Shown here in pieces: positions 25,694 through 34,497 of a stretch of DNA of 64,000 nt (positions are counted from its first letter, which is position 1; each line of letters opens with the position of its first letter). The translations under genes and the position numbers were made by a program. Under the pieces are notes generated by a model. It did not search any database, was not told where the DNA came from, and saw nothing but the letters and a program-made list of their open reading frames with translations. The stretch covers positions 37,268-101,267 of the forward strand of contig CAKUAR010000006.1 of the NCBI GenBank assembly GCA_934636465.1. Direction: 5' to 3'. The DNA comes from an uncultured Muribaculaceae bacterium. Lineage in GTDB: Bacteria > Bacteroidota > Bacteroidia > Bacteroidales > Muribaculaceae.

Positions 25694-26930
25694 CCAGCCC
25701 ATTGCCATAGAAGCCCCTGAACGCATCACGGCCACAGTGGCGCTGCCTGCATCTAAGAGTATCAGCAATCGCGCCTTGATTGTCAATGCGCTTGCCGCAA
25801 GCCCTTGCTCGCTGCAAAACCTCTCCACAAGTGACGACACCACCACACTCAAAAATGCCTTGTCACACCCCGAAGCGACAAGTGTCAACATTGGCGCAGC
25901 TGGCACGGCAATGCGCTTTCTCACAGCATTTTTTGCAACCATACAAGGCCACACCGCAACACTCGACGGCAGTGAGCGCATGCGTCAACGCCCCATAGCA
26001 CCCCTGGCAGATGCACTCCGCTTTCTTGGAGCAGACATCAGCTATTGCAACAAAGAGGGCTTTCCGCCGCTACGCATTTCTGGCAGGCGGCTCGTCCCAC
26101 GACATCTGCGCATCGACGGCAGTCTTAGTTCCCAATTCACTTCGGCAATACTCATGATAGCCCCAATCATAGGCGACATGCACATAAGCATCACCGGCAA
26201 GGCTCTTTCTCTGCCCTACATCGACATGACACTTGCCATTATGCGCCAATTCGGCATCACCGCCCACCGCCACGGGCTCGACATTGACATTGCCAAAGGC
26301 AATTATTGCCACAGCGGTGACTTCTCGGTGGAGAGCGACTGGTCGGCAGCGTCTTACTGGTTTGCTATAAGCGCGCTCTGCCCGCAGTCGTCAATCAGCC
26401 TCACCGGCCTAAACCAGACAAGCGTGCAGGGCGACTCTGCAATCCTCTCATATCTGCCGCAAATAGGGATTCAAGCCGCATGGCAAGCCGACGGCACCCT
26501 GCATCTTAGCCACAACGGCAGCACAACAGATTTCTTTGAGGCCGATTTCAGCGGCACTCCCGACATAGCCCAGACTTTCATCACCATGCTATGCCTGCTT
26601 GGCATCAAATTCCGACTGCACGGTCTTAGCAATCTGAAAATCAAGGAAACCGACCGGCTCGCCGCTATGGTGACAGAAATGGCAAAAATCGGTTTCACCA
26701 TATCGGCTGGCAGCGACACAATCGCCTGGCTCGGGCAAAAATGCCAAGTCACACAAGCCACCCCGGTGTTCGACACCTACAAAGACCACCGTATGGCCAT
26801 GTCGATGGCTCTGGCAGCTACACGGTTTGGCAAAGTAATAATCTGCGAGCCATCGGTAGTAACAAAATCATACCCCGACTTCTGGAACGACCTGGCTAAA
26901 GCCGGCTTCAAAATCACACCTGCAACATGA
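25683..26930 (+). CDS. aroA: 3-phosphoshikimate 1-carboxyvinyltransferase (EPSP synthase)
   Basis: The 415-residue enzyme of the shikimate pathway transfers enolpyruvate from PEP to shikimate 3-phosphate. Active-site pieces seen are 'LPASKSISNRALIVNAL' (catalytic Lys), 'GAAGTAMRFLTAF', 'QFTSAILMIAPI', 'KETDRLAAM' and 'TYKDHRMAMSMAL'. It is slightly shorter than the E. coli protein, as usual in Bacteroidota. The start at 25683 lies inside the AraC gene's last codons, and its end overlaps the next gene (ATGA at 26927-26930). It is in the same run as porW/sprE. Confidence 0.96.
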   Translation: MVTDQPIAIEAPERITATVALPASKSISNRALIVNALAASPCSLQNLSTSDDTTTLKNALSHPEATSVNIGAAGTAMRFLTAFFATIQGHTATLDGSERMRQRPIAPLADALRFLGADISYCNKEGFPPLRISGRRLVPRHLRIDGSLSSQFTSAILMIAPIIGDMHISITGKALSLPYIDMTLAIMRQFGITAHRHGLDIDIAKGNYCHSGDFSVESDWSAASYWFAISALCPQSSISLTGLNQTSVQGDSAILSYLPQIGIQAAWQADGTLHLSHNGSTTDFFEADFSGTPDIAQTFITMLCLLGIKFRLHGLSNLKIKETDRLAAMVTEMAKIGFTISAGSDTIAWLGQKCQVTQATPVFDTYKDHRMAMSMALAATRFGKVIICEPSVVTKSYPDFWNDLAKAGFKITPAT

Positions 26931-27385
26931 AGCCAGCAATCATATTAATCTGCATATTGTTCGTGTCGGGATTAGTGCTTTATATACTCGACCGCTTGCA
27001 CCACAACACCGACGACGACAGCGAAACTCCACCAGCGGCAGCCGCCAACAGCGAAAGTGAGTGCACAGCCGACTGTTGCAGCCTCAACGAGGTGTGCCCC
27101 AGCGAAAAAATTCTGATGAGCATAAACAAAGAGCCACTTTATTTCAACGACGAAGAGCTCGACTCTTTCAAGGGGCGCACGCCCGACGGCTACACCGACG
27201 ACGAAATCGAGCAGTTTCGCGATGTGCTTTACACTCTGCGCCACGACGAACTTCTCGCATGGCAGCAATCAGTGAAAAAACGCGGCATCACGTTGCCGGC
27301 AACTATAAACGATGAGTTCATAATGCTCTACAATGAGACCACACCTCCACCAGCCCATGCAATAAAAAACAAAAACCAACGTTAA
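26927..27385 (+). CDS. Membrane-anchored protein of unknown function
   Basis: The 152-residue protein starts with one hydrophobic helix (MKPAIILICILFVSGLVLYI), then a Thr/Asp/Ala-rich linker and a Cys cluster ('ECTADCCSLNEVCPSEK', four Cys). An acidic alpha region follows ('YFNDEELDSFKGR', 'YTDDEIEQFRDVLYTLRHDE'). It overlaps aroA by four bases and lies 21 bases before porW/sprE, so it is probably co-expressed with both. I do not recognise a named domain. The CxxxCC...C set could bind metal or form disulphides in the periplasm. Confidence 0.75.
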   Translation: MKPAIILICILFVSGLVLYILDRLHHNTDDDSETPPAAAANSESECTADCCSLNEVCPSEKILMSINKEPLYFNDEELDSFKGRTPDGYTDDEIEQFRDVLYTLRHDELLAWQQSVKKRGITLPATINDEFIMLYNETTPPPAHAIKNKNQR

Positions 27386-27406
27386 TTCAAGAGATACATT
27401 GTGCAG

Positions 27407-30400
27407 ATGAAGAGATTTGGGCATTATTCACCATTGCTGCTGATTGCGGTTGCTGTGATTCTCTCGGCGTGCAGCGCCAAGAAAAACACGGCAGGCTCAC
27501 GCTTTTGGCAGGCATTCAACACTCGCTACAATGTGTACTACAACGGAATAACGCACTACAACGAGCAAATCAAAAAACTTGAGGGCGAATATGAGGACGA
27601 CTACTCGCAGCGTCTGTTCATTCACCCGGCCGAAGCCTACTCAAATCCAAAAGCGCCACAACCGTCAACAAACTTCAACCGCACAATCGAGAAAATGCAG
27701 AAAGCAATTTCTCTGCACTCCATTAAAAAGAAGCCAAAGCGCAAAAACGGCAAGGGAAACGACCCAAAGTACAAGGAGTGGCTGAAACGTGACGAATATA
27801 ACCCATTCTTGCACAACGCATGGTATCTCATGGGCAAGGCCCAATACATGAAAGGCGATTTCCTCAGCTCCGCCGCCACATTCCACTACATTGCACGCCA
27901 TTTCTCCTGGAAACCCGACCTCGTGGCAGAGGCACAGGTGTGGGAAGTGCTGAGCTACTGCGCTATGGGGTGGACCACCGAGGCCGACAATGTGCTCGCC
28001 CACATACACCTCGACAAGATTGAAAACAAGCGCATACGTTCGCTTGGCAACCTCGCCTTTGCCAACTATTTCATCAAAGACAAGGAGTTTGCCAAGGCAA
28101 TACCATACCTCGCCATAGCCGCCAAAAACAGCAAAGGAGCGCAAAAGGTGCGACTCAATTTCTTGCTCGGCCAGCTCTATGAGGACAACAACCAGAAAGA
28201 CCTCGCCTATCAAGCGTTCAAAAAGGCCGGCAGCAGCAACAGCTCATCTTATCGCACAAAATTCAACGCGCGCATAAAGCAAAGCGCGGTGTATAGCGGC
28301 AGCAACATCAACAGCGAGGTAAAGTCGCTGCGCACGCTCGCACGCTTCGACCGCAACAAGGAATATCTTGACCAAATCTATTATGCGATAGGCAACCTAT
28401 ACCTCACCAAGCAAGACACCGCACACGCCGTGGAGAGCTATGTGATGGCAGCCAAAAAGAGCACACGCAACGGCATCGACAAGGCCATCAGCCAGCTCAC
28501 CCTCGGCGGAATTTACTTCAACCAGCACAAATACGACTTGGCACAACCCTGCTATGCCGAAGCAATCCCCGTCATCAACGAGGACTACCCAAACTACAAG
28601 CTGCTGAAAAAACGCAGCGACGTGCTTGACGAACTTGCCGTGTATTCGCAAAACGTCACGCTGCAAGACTCTCTGCTGCGGCTCTCTGCCATGACTCCCG
28701 ACCAGCAAAAAGCTGTGATAAAAAAAATCATCGATGAACTGAAGAAAAAAGAGAAAGAAGATGCCGAGAATGCCGCACGCGAGGACTACCTTGCCAAGCA
28801 AAACTCAAAAGGCAACCAGCTCAGCAACAAGAACAACAGCAAAGCGCCTACAGCTTTTCAGATAAACAACGACAAATCTTGGTATTTCTATAACACTGCC
28901 ACCAAGAATGCCGGACGCACAGCATTCCAGCAGCTTTGGGGCAACCGCAAACTTGAAGACGACTGGCGCCGACGCAACAAGGCGTCTTACTCAACAGGCG
29001 ACGAGAGCAACAACGAAGAAACCGCCCAAAACGAAGTTCCACAAGACTCCAAGGCGCAGGGCAACGACTCGACCAAGGTTGACAAAAAGGCACAGCAGCG
29101 CTCCGAAGACCCGCACTATGAGGAATATTATCTGAAACAGATACCTAAGACCGACGAGGAGAAGAAAAACTCCAACGACGTGATTCAAGAGGGTTTATAT
29201 AACATGGGCATCATTCTCAAAGACAAGATGGAGGACTATGATGCCGCGGCAGCCGAATTCAACGAGCTGCTCAAACGCTACCCCGACAACATCTATCGCC
29301 TCGACACATACTATAACATGTATCTCATGTATATGCGCAGCAAAGACTACACCAAGGCCGAGACGTTCCGACAGCTCATATTGACCAACTTTGCCGAGTC
29401 GAAGTATGGCCAAGCCATGACCGACCCAAACTATATGGAGAACTTGAAAAACATGGCTAACGAGCAAGAGGAAATGTATGCTAAGGCTTATCAAGACTAT
29501 CTCGACAACAACAACGAGGCAGTGCACCAAGCCTATGCCAAAATGATGAAGAAATATCCGTTGTCGAAAATCATGCCTAAATTCATGTTTATCGACGCAC
29601 TTGCCTATGTGACGCAAAAAGACTACGACCACTTCAAGTCAACGCTCAAAGACCTGCTGAAGCGTTATCCAGAAACCGACATCACGCCCACGGCATCGTC
29701 TATCGTGAAGCAGCTCAACCAAGGCCGCAAACCCAACAGCGGCGCCGTCAACGCACGCGGCATGCTGTGGACCATGCGCCTGGGCAACGACTCCACTCCG
29801 CAAGACATAGAGAAGCATTTCACTCCATTCAAGGAAGAACTCGACAAACCACAGCTGTTCTTGCTTGTATATTCGGTTGACTCCGTGTCGCCCAACCAAC
29901 TGCTTTATGAGGTGGCAAAGCACAATTTCTCCACATTCAAGGTCAAGGACTATGATTTGGAGCAAATGACGTTTGGTGAGCTCGGACTTCTTGCCGTGAA
30001 AGGCTTTGCCAACTACGACGAGGTGACGCACTATCGCACCGTGTTTGAGCAAGACAAGAGCCTCAACATTCCGGCTGGCACACATCAAGTACTAATCAGC
30101 GAGGGCAACTTCAATCTGCTGCTCAACGAGGGCCGCTCTTTTGCCGAATATTTCCAATATCTCGACACGCTCAACACCAAGAAAGTGGAAGGCCTAGTGC
30201 CACCCACTGCCACCGACGACGCACAAAAGGCAAAGCCAAAGGCCAATGACAAGAAAGCAGAAAAGACTGCCACAAAGAGCGTGAAGAAGGGCAAACCAGA
30301 GGCCGCTGCCAAGCCACAAAAAGAGGACAAGGACAAAGCCACTGCAAAACAACCGGCTGTTGCTAAACCCGACGCTGACAAAGAGCAACCAAACAAGGCA

Positions 30401-31141
30401 GCGAGCAAGCCAGAGACCCAACCGAAGAATGAGGAGAACGCAAAACCCGCAGCCAAAGCCGACACAGAACCAGCAGAGACTACGGCCAAGCAGCCACAAC
30501 CCAACGTTGCGGCCAAGACCGACACTGCCCCTGCCAATAATGAGGACAGCGAGCAGAAAGCGGAGCAGAGCCGCGATGAAAAGGACAACGCAAAAGAACA
30601 AGCAAAACTTGATAAACAGAAACAAAAAGAGGAAAAAGAACGCCTGAAGCAAGCCGAGAACGAGCGCAAGCAGCTTGAAAAACAAAAGAAAGACGAAGAA
30701 AAGCGTCAGCAAGACTCCATAAAGCAAGCTCAAAAAGACAAGGACAACGCCCTGAAGCTGGCCCAGAAGCAGCATAGCGACTCGATAAAGAACGCCCAAA
30801 AGCAACAAAAAGACGCTATAAAGCAAAAGCAGAAAGAAAGAGAGCAACAGGCAAAGCAAAAAGAAAAGCAACGCAAGCAGCAGCTCAAAGAGCGTGAACA
30901 GCAACGTAAACTCAAGATTGAGGAGCGCAAGCAGCGAGCCAAGGAGCAGGAGCAAAAGCGCAAAGACGCCCAAAAGAAGCGCAAAGAAGAGGCCGATGCC
31001 CGCAAAAAGGCTCAAAAGGAGAAGCAAGAAGAGCGCGAGCAGCAACGCAAGGAGAAGGCGAGCGGAAAATCAAACAAGAAAGCTGACGCCAACAGTGCCG
31101 CCGACGGCCACTCTGTGCGCGACCGCAAGCCCAAAAAGTAA
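27407..31141 (+). CDS. porW: T9SS-associated TPR lipoprotein PorW/SprE
   Basis: This 1244-residue protein has a lipoprotein signal peptide with Cys at residue 22 ('AVILSACSAKK'). The family's N-terminal motif follows ('FWQAFNTRYNVYYNGITHYN') and then many TPR-type helical repeats to about residue 900. The last roughly 310 residues are Lys/Glu/Gln/Ala-rich and likely a long coiled coil or disordered tail. PorW/SprE is a periplasmic lipoprotein needed for T9SS secretion and gliding in other Bacteroidota, where it is thought to link core subunits. ATG at 27407 is preferred to the GTG at 27401. The charged tail is longer than I would expect. Confidence 0.87.
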   Translation: MKRFGHYSPLLLIAVAVILSACSAKKNTAGSRFWQAFNTRYNVYYNGITHYNEQIKKLEGEYEDDYSQRLFIHPAEAYSNPKAPQPSTNFNRTIEKMQKAISLHSIKKKPKRKNGKGNDPKYKEWLKRDEYNPFLHNAWYLMGKAQYMKGDFLSSAATFHYIARHFSWKPDLVAEAQVWEVLSYCAMGWTTEADNVLAHIHLDKIENKRIRSLGNLAFANYFIKDKEFAKAIPYLAIAAKNSKGAQKVRLNFLLGQLYEDNNQKDLAYQAFKKAGSSNSSSYRTKFNARIKQSAVYSGSNINSEVKSLRTLARFDRNKEYLDQIYYAIGNLYLTKQDTAHAVESYVMAAKKSTRNGIDKAISQLTLGGIYFNQHKYDLAQPCYAEAIPVINEDYPNYKLLKKRSDVLDELAVYSQNVTLQDSLLRLSAMTPDQQKAVIKKIIDELKKKEKEDAENAAREDYLAKQNSKGNQLSNKNNSKAPTAFQINNDKSWYFYNTATKNAGRTAFQQLWGNRKLEDDWRRRNKASYSTGDESNNEETAQNEVPQDSKAQGNDSTKVDKKAQQRSEDPHYEEYYLKQIPKTDEEKKNSNDVIQEGLYNMGIILKDKMEDYDAAAAEFNELLKRYPDNIYRLDTYYNMYLMYMRSKDYTKAETFRQLILTNFAESKYGQAMTDPNYMENLKNMANEQEEMYAKAYQDYLDNNNEAVHQAYAKMMKKYPLSKIMPKFMFIDALAYVTQKDYDHFKSTLKDLLKRYPETDITPTASSIVKQLNQGRKPNSGAVNARGMLWTMRLGNDSTPQDIEKHFTPFKEELDKPQLFLLVYSVDSVSPNQLLYEVAKHNFSTFKVKDYDLEQMTFGELGLLAVKGFANYDEVTHYRTVFEQDKSLNIPAGTHQVLISEGNFNLLLNEGRSFAEYFQYLDTLNTKKVEGLVPPTATDDAQKAKPKANDKKAEKTATKSVKKGKPEAAAKPQKEDKDKATAKQPAVAKPDADKEQPNKAASKPETQPKNEENAKPAAKADTEPAETTAKQPQPNVAAKTDTAPANNEDSEQKAEQSRDEKDNAKEQAKLDKQKQKEEKERLKQAENERKQLEKQKKDEEKRQQDSIKQAQKDKDNALKLAQKQHSDSIKNAQKQQKDAIKQKQKEREQQAKQKEKQRKQQLKEREQQRKLKIEERKQRAKEQEQKRKDAQKKRKEEADARKKAQKEKQEEREQQRKEKASGKSNKKADANSAADGHSVRDRKPKK

Positions 31142-31162
31142 ACAATCCTCCAACAACAATTT

Positions 31163-31591
31163 ATGCCAACTGACTGCACCACATATAAATCTAAAATCAA
31201 CGTCACGCTGCTAATTTTTGTGACACTCTGTCTGGTGATTTTGCCTGTGCTACCACTACTGATAGGCACCGTCACAGCAAGCGAAATATGGTTTATTGTC
31301 ATTTATTGCCCACTTGCCATTGCCTTTGAGGCATATATCTACACAAGCACCCACTACACCATAAGCGGCGACACGCTCACTGTGAAAAGCATATTGCTCT
31401 GCGAAAAAATAAAGATAAACGATATAACCCTGATTAAACACACCCACACTTGGCTAAGTGCTCCGGCACTGTCACTCAACCGCATAGAACTGCGCTACAA
31501 GCGAGGCCGCGCCATAGTGATTTCACCTCGCGACGAATCACGCTTCATAGCCCAACTCCGCGCCGTCAACCCCACCATCGAAATCCACTAA
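31163..31591 (+). CDS. PH-domain-like membrane protein
   Basis: The 142-residue protein has two membrane helices close together (about residues 13-35 and 40-60). A bacterial-PH-like beta domain follows ('THYTISGDTLTVKSILLCEK', 'IKINDITLIKHTHTWLSAPA', 'RIELRYKRGRAIVISPRDES'). The 'Y-x-I-x-x-x-x-L-x-V' start and 'I-S-P-R-D' end are typical of this group, whose role is unknown. It follows porW/sprE by 21 bases and probably closes the AraC-aroA-porW operon. Confidence 0.8.
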   Translation: MPTDCTTYKSKINVTLLIFVTLCLVILPVLPLLIGTVTASEIWFIVIYCPLAIAFEAYIYTSTHYTISGDTLTVKSILLCEKIKINDITLIKHTHTWLSAPALSLNRIELRYKRGRAIVISPRDESRFIAQLRAVNPTIEIH

Positions 31592-31663
31592 CCACCCACC
31601 CTAACACTAAAAATAGGTAGGTGAGCCGGGTGATTTGGGGTGAAAATTCACAACAAATGAGGA

Positions 31664-31694
31664 TTGCGGGCGCATGGAACTATAACTACCTTTG
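31664..31694 (+). promoter_or_regulatory. Promoter of the flavodoxin gene
   Basis: TTG (31664-31666) and TACCTTTG (31687-31694) are 20 bases apart, 39 bases before the ATG at 31733. Confidence 0.75.
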
Positions 31695-31732
31695 CACAAA
31701 GTAATTAAGTTTAACTCAAAACATTGGAAAAC

Positions 31733-32227
31733 ATGAGACCTACAATCGTAATTTACGGCTCGTCAACCGGCACTTGCCAGAGCCTTGCACAGCGCATTGC
31801 CGACAAACTTGGTGTTGAAACCCTTGATGCCGCCAACCTCACGGAATCAATCATCAGCAGTCACGACAACCTCATCATTGGCACATCTACATGGGGTGCC
31901 GGCGACATGCAGGACGACTGGTATGATGCGGTGAAGACTTTGCAAAACAGCAATCTCACAGGCAAAACGATAGCCTTGTTTGGTTGTGGCGACAGCGCCT
32001 CTTTCCCCGACACTTTTGTGAGTGGCATGGGTGAGCTTTATGACGCACTCAAAGATAGCGGAGCAACCTTTGTGGGTGCTGTGCCGGCCGACGGCTACAC
32101 CTATGATGACTCCACAGCTGTGGCCGACGGCAAGTTTGTGGGACTTGCTCTCGACGAAGTCAACGAGGCCGACAAAACCGATGAGCGCATAGCGGCATGG
32201 ATTGCCGAAATACAGCCATGCTTGTAA
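31733..32227 (+). CDS. fldA: Flavodoxin
   Basis: The 164-residue protein starts with the FMN phosphate-binding loop 'IVIYGSSTGTCQSLAQRI'. It has the flavin-stacking region 'LIIGTSTWGAGDMQDDWYDA' (Trp) and the second aromatic loop 'IALFGCGDSASFPDTFVSGM', which replaces the usual GDQ-Y motif start with 'GCGDSASF'. Long-chain flavodoxins carry electrons for low-potential reactions and stand in for ferredoxin when iron is short. ATG 31733 is preferred to the TTG nine bases upstream. It is monocistronic, with its own promoter and terminator. Confidence 0.93.
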   Translation: MRPTIVIYGSSTGTCQSLAQRIADKLGVETLDAANLTESIISSHDNLIIGTSTWGAGDMQDDWYDAVKTLQNSNLTGKTIALFGCGDSASFPDTFVSGMGELYDALKDSGATFVGAVPADGYTYDDSTAVADGKFVGLALDEVNEADKTDERIAAWIAEIQPCL

Positions 32228-32263
32228 TGTGAGGCAGTGCCCCATCACTAAAAGCCAAAACAC

Positions 32264-32300
32264 AAGGGCCGGAACTCCACTATGTGAGTTTTCGGCCTTT
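32264..32300 (+). terminator. Terminator of the flavodoxin gene
   Basis: AAGGGCCGGAACTC pairs with GAGTTTTCGGCCTT across an 8-base loop, ending in a T-rich stretch. Confidence 0.65.
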
Positions 32301-32409
32301 ATTTCGCAGCGTTTAAAACCTTTATGGCGCACTCGCCAATGCGAGCAAATCCACATTTCAGTTTTCACACTAATTTTCGTATATTTGCCTTAATAGAAAA
32401 TTGACAGTT

Positions 32410-33954
32410 ATGAGTAAAGAACACATTCTTTGGGCTGACGATGAAATCGACTTGCTGAAGCCGCACATTCTGTTTCTGAAAAACAAGGGATATGAGATTG
32501 AGACCGTGACCAACGGCCGCGACGCTCTCGACATGATACAGTCGCAAAACTTCAACCTCATAATCCTCGATGAGAACATGCCAGGCATAAGCGGCCTTGA
32601 AACCCTGCAGCAAATCAAGCTGCTGCAACCCAATGTGCCGGTAATCATGATTACCAAGAGCGAAGAGGAGAACATCATGAACCAGGCCATAGGCAGCGAG
32701 ATTGCCGACTACCTCATAAAACCCGTAAATCCAAACCAAATATTGCTGTCGATAAAGAAAAACCTCCACAGCGATGCCCTTGTGGCTCAAAAGGCCACGA
32801 GCGACTATCAGCAGGAGTTTATGAACATAGCCCAGAAGATAAACTCTGCTGCCACAATCAACGACTGGTATGACGTGTATTCCACACTTGTGCGCTGGGA
32901 GCTAACGCTGTCGAACGCCGACTCCGGCATGGACGAAATGCTGCGGCTGCAAAAAATCGAGGCCAACAGCGCATTTTGCAAGTTTGTTAAGCACAACTAC
33001 GAGCACTGGCTCACCACCGACGACCACCCTCTGCGAAGCAACGAGGTGTTTAAGACCAATGTGTTTCCGCTGCTCGATGCTGGCGAAAAAGTGTGTTTCG
33101 TAGTGATTGACAACTTCAGGCTCGACCAGTGGAAAACAATCAGCCCACTGCTAAGCGACTATTTCACAATAGACCAAGAGGCGCTCTACACCACGATACT
33201 GCCCACTGCCACGCAATATGCACGCAACGCCATTTTCTCCGGACTAATGCCGATTGACATAGAGCGCATGTTCCCGGAGCTGTGGGTAGATGAGGACGAG
33301 GACGAGGGCAAGAACCTAAACGAAGGGCCGCTAATCAGCACTATAATCAACCGCTATCGCCGTCACGACAAGTTCTCCTACAACAAGCTCAACGACTCGT
33401 CGGCAGGAGAACGGCTCATGCAGAACTTCTCAAACCTCGACAACTACGACCTAAACGTGCTTGTGTTCAACTTTGTTGACATCTTGTCGCACGCGCGCAC
33501 AGAGTCGAAGATGATACGCGAGCTTGCCTACACCGACGAAGCTTATCGCTCACTCACCGAGTCGTGGTTCAAAAACAGCTATGCCTTCGAGATTTTCAAG
33601 CTCATAGCCGCCAAGGGCTGGAAAGTGGTTCTGACCACCGACCACGGCACCATACGCGTGGAAAACGCAATAAAAGTGATTGGCGACCGCAACACCAACA
33701 CCAACTTGCGCTACAAGGTGGGCAAAAACTTGAGTTACAACCCCAAGCAAGTGTTTGAGATTAAAAATCCAAAGTTGCTCGGATTGCCAGCGCCAAACGT
33801 GTCGTCAACCTACATTTTCGCCACCAACCGCGACTTTCTGGCCTATCCCAACAACTACAACCACTATGTGCAGTATTATAACGACACTTTCCAGCATGGC
33901 GGCATATCCATGGAAGAAATGCTCGTGCCGCTGGTCACCATGTCGCCAAAATAA
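32410..33954 (+). CDS. porX: T9SS response regulator PorX (receiver + PglZ domain)
   Basis: The 514-residue protein has a receiver domain at residues 1-120 with the acidic pocket 'WADDE', phosphoacceptor Asp54 in 'NLIILDENMPG', Thr in 'VIMITKS' and Lys in 'DYLIKPVNP'. A helical linker follows, then an alkaline-phosphatase-superfamily PglZ domain ('KVCFVVIDNFRLDQWKTISP', 'YTTILPTATQYARNAIFSGL', 'NVLVFNFVDILSHARTES', 'VVLTTDHGTIRVENA', 'FQHGGISMEEMLVPLV'). These keep the Asp/His metal ligands. PorX is known to pair with PorY and control T9SS genes, and it cleaves nucleotide phosphodiesters in other species. The start is ATG 32410, not the TTG at 32401. Confidence 0.95.
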   Translation: MSKEHILWADDEIDLLKPHILFLKNKGYEIETVTNGRDALDMIQSQNFNLIILDENMPGISGLETLQQIKLLQPNVPVIMITKSEEENIMNQAIGSEIADYLIKPVNPNQILLSIKKNLHSDALVAQKATSDYQQEFMNIAQKINSAATINDWYDVYSTLVRWELTLSNADSGMDEMLRLQKIEANSAFCKFVKHNYEHWLTTDDHPLRSNEVFKTNVFPLLDAGEKVCFVVIDNFRLDQWKTISPLLSDYFTIDQEALYTTILPTATQYARNAIFSGLMPIDIERMFPELWVDEDEDEGKNLNEGPLISTIINRYRRHDKFSYNKLNDSSAGERLMQNFSNLDNYDLNVLVFNFVDILSHARTESKMIRELAYTDEAYRSLTESWFKNSYAFEIFKLIAAKGWKVVLTTDHGTIRVENAIKVIGDRNTNTNLRYKVGKNLSYNPKQVFEIKNPKLLGLPAPNVSSTYIFATNRDFLAYPNNYNHYVQYYNDTFQHGGISMEEMLVPLVTMSPK

Positions 33955-33986
33955 TAGCCGCGCCGGGCAAACATATTAGAGCAAAC

Positions 33987-34020
33987 TTTGCACTGAGCAC
34001 ATCAACTTGCACTATCTTTG
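33987..34020 (+). promoter_or_regulatory. Promoter of the tsaE-birA operon
   Basis: TTTG (33987-33990) and TATCTTTG (34013-34020) lie 22 bases apart, about 20 bases before the tsaE ATG. Confidence 0.65.
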
Positions 34021-34039
34021 CAAAACAAACATTGGAATT

Positions 34040-34480
34040 ATGAAGACTATAGAAATTGCTATTGCAAACACGGACCAACTGCCCGAAGCAGCCCAAAAAT
34101 TCATGGCAGAAATGGGTGACTACACCGTTTTTGCTTTCTACGGACAAATGGGTGCCGGAAAAACCACGTTTATCAAAGCTCTCACCAAAGCTCTTGGTGT
34201 GGAGACCGACGTGACCAACTCACCATCGTTTGCCATAATCAACGAATATCGCAGCGACACCACAGCCGAGCTGATTTATCACTTCGACTGCTACCGCCTT
34301 GAAAAAGAGGAGGAAGCCGAGGACATCGGCGCAGAAGACTATTTCGACTCTGGAGCGCTGTGCCTCATTGAGTGGCCAGAACGCATAGAGAATCTGCTGC
34401 CAGACGACACTGTGCGCGTTGACATCACAGTGAACGATGACGACAGTCGCTCGCTCAAAATGACGTTCCCCGACGAGTAA
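34040..34480 (+). CDS. tsaE: tRNA t6A37 biosynthesis ATPase TsaE
   Basis: The 146-residue protein has the P-loop '[16 protein letters not shown]', the '[13 protein letters not shown]' switch region and '[19 protein letters not shown]', all typical of TsaE. It works with TsaB and TsaD to make the t6A base on tRNAs reading ANN codons. The start at 34040 follows a promoter by about 20 bases; the upstream frame to 34007 lies in that promoter. It opens an operon with birA, the LOG gene and the adenosyltransferase, and follows porX on the same strand. Confidence 0.95.
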   Translation: MKTIEIAIANTDQLPEAAQKFMAEMGDYTVFAFYGQMGAGKTTFIKALTKALGVETDVTNSPSFAIINEYRSDTTAELIYHFDCYRLEKEEEAEDIGAEDYFDSGALCLIEWPERIENLLPDDTVRVDITVNDDDSRSLKMTFPDE

Positions 34481-34497
34481 CACACACCCAGCACGCC

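Noticed and set aside
30200-31100. Apparent repeat tract and long antisense hydrophobic frames
   Set aside because: This is the Lys/Glu/Gln-rich coiled-coil end of PorW; the antisense Leu/Phe/Ser frames are shadows of AAG/GAG/CAG codons, not a tandem repeat or membrane protein.
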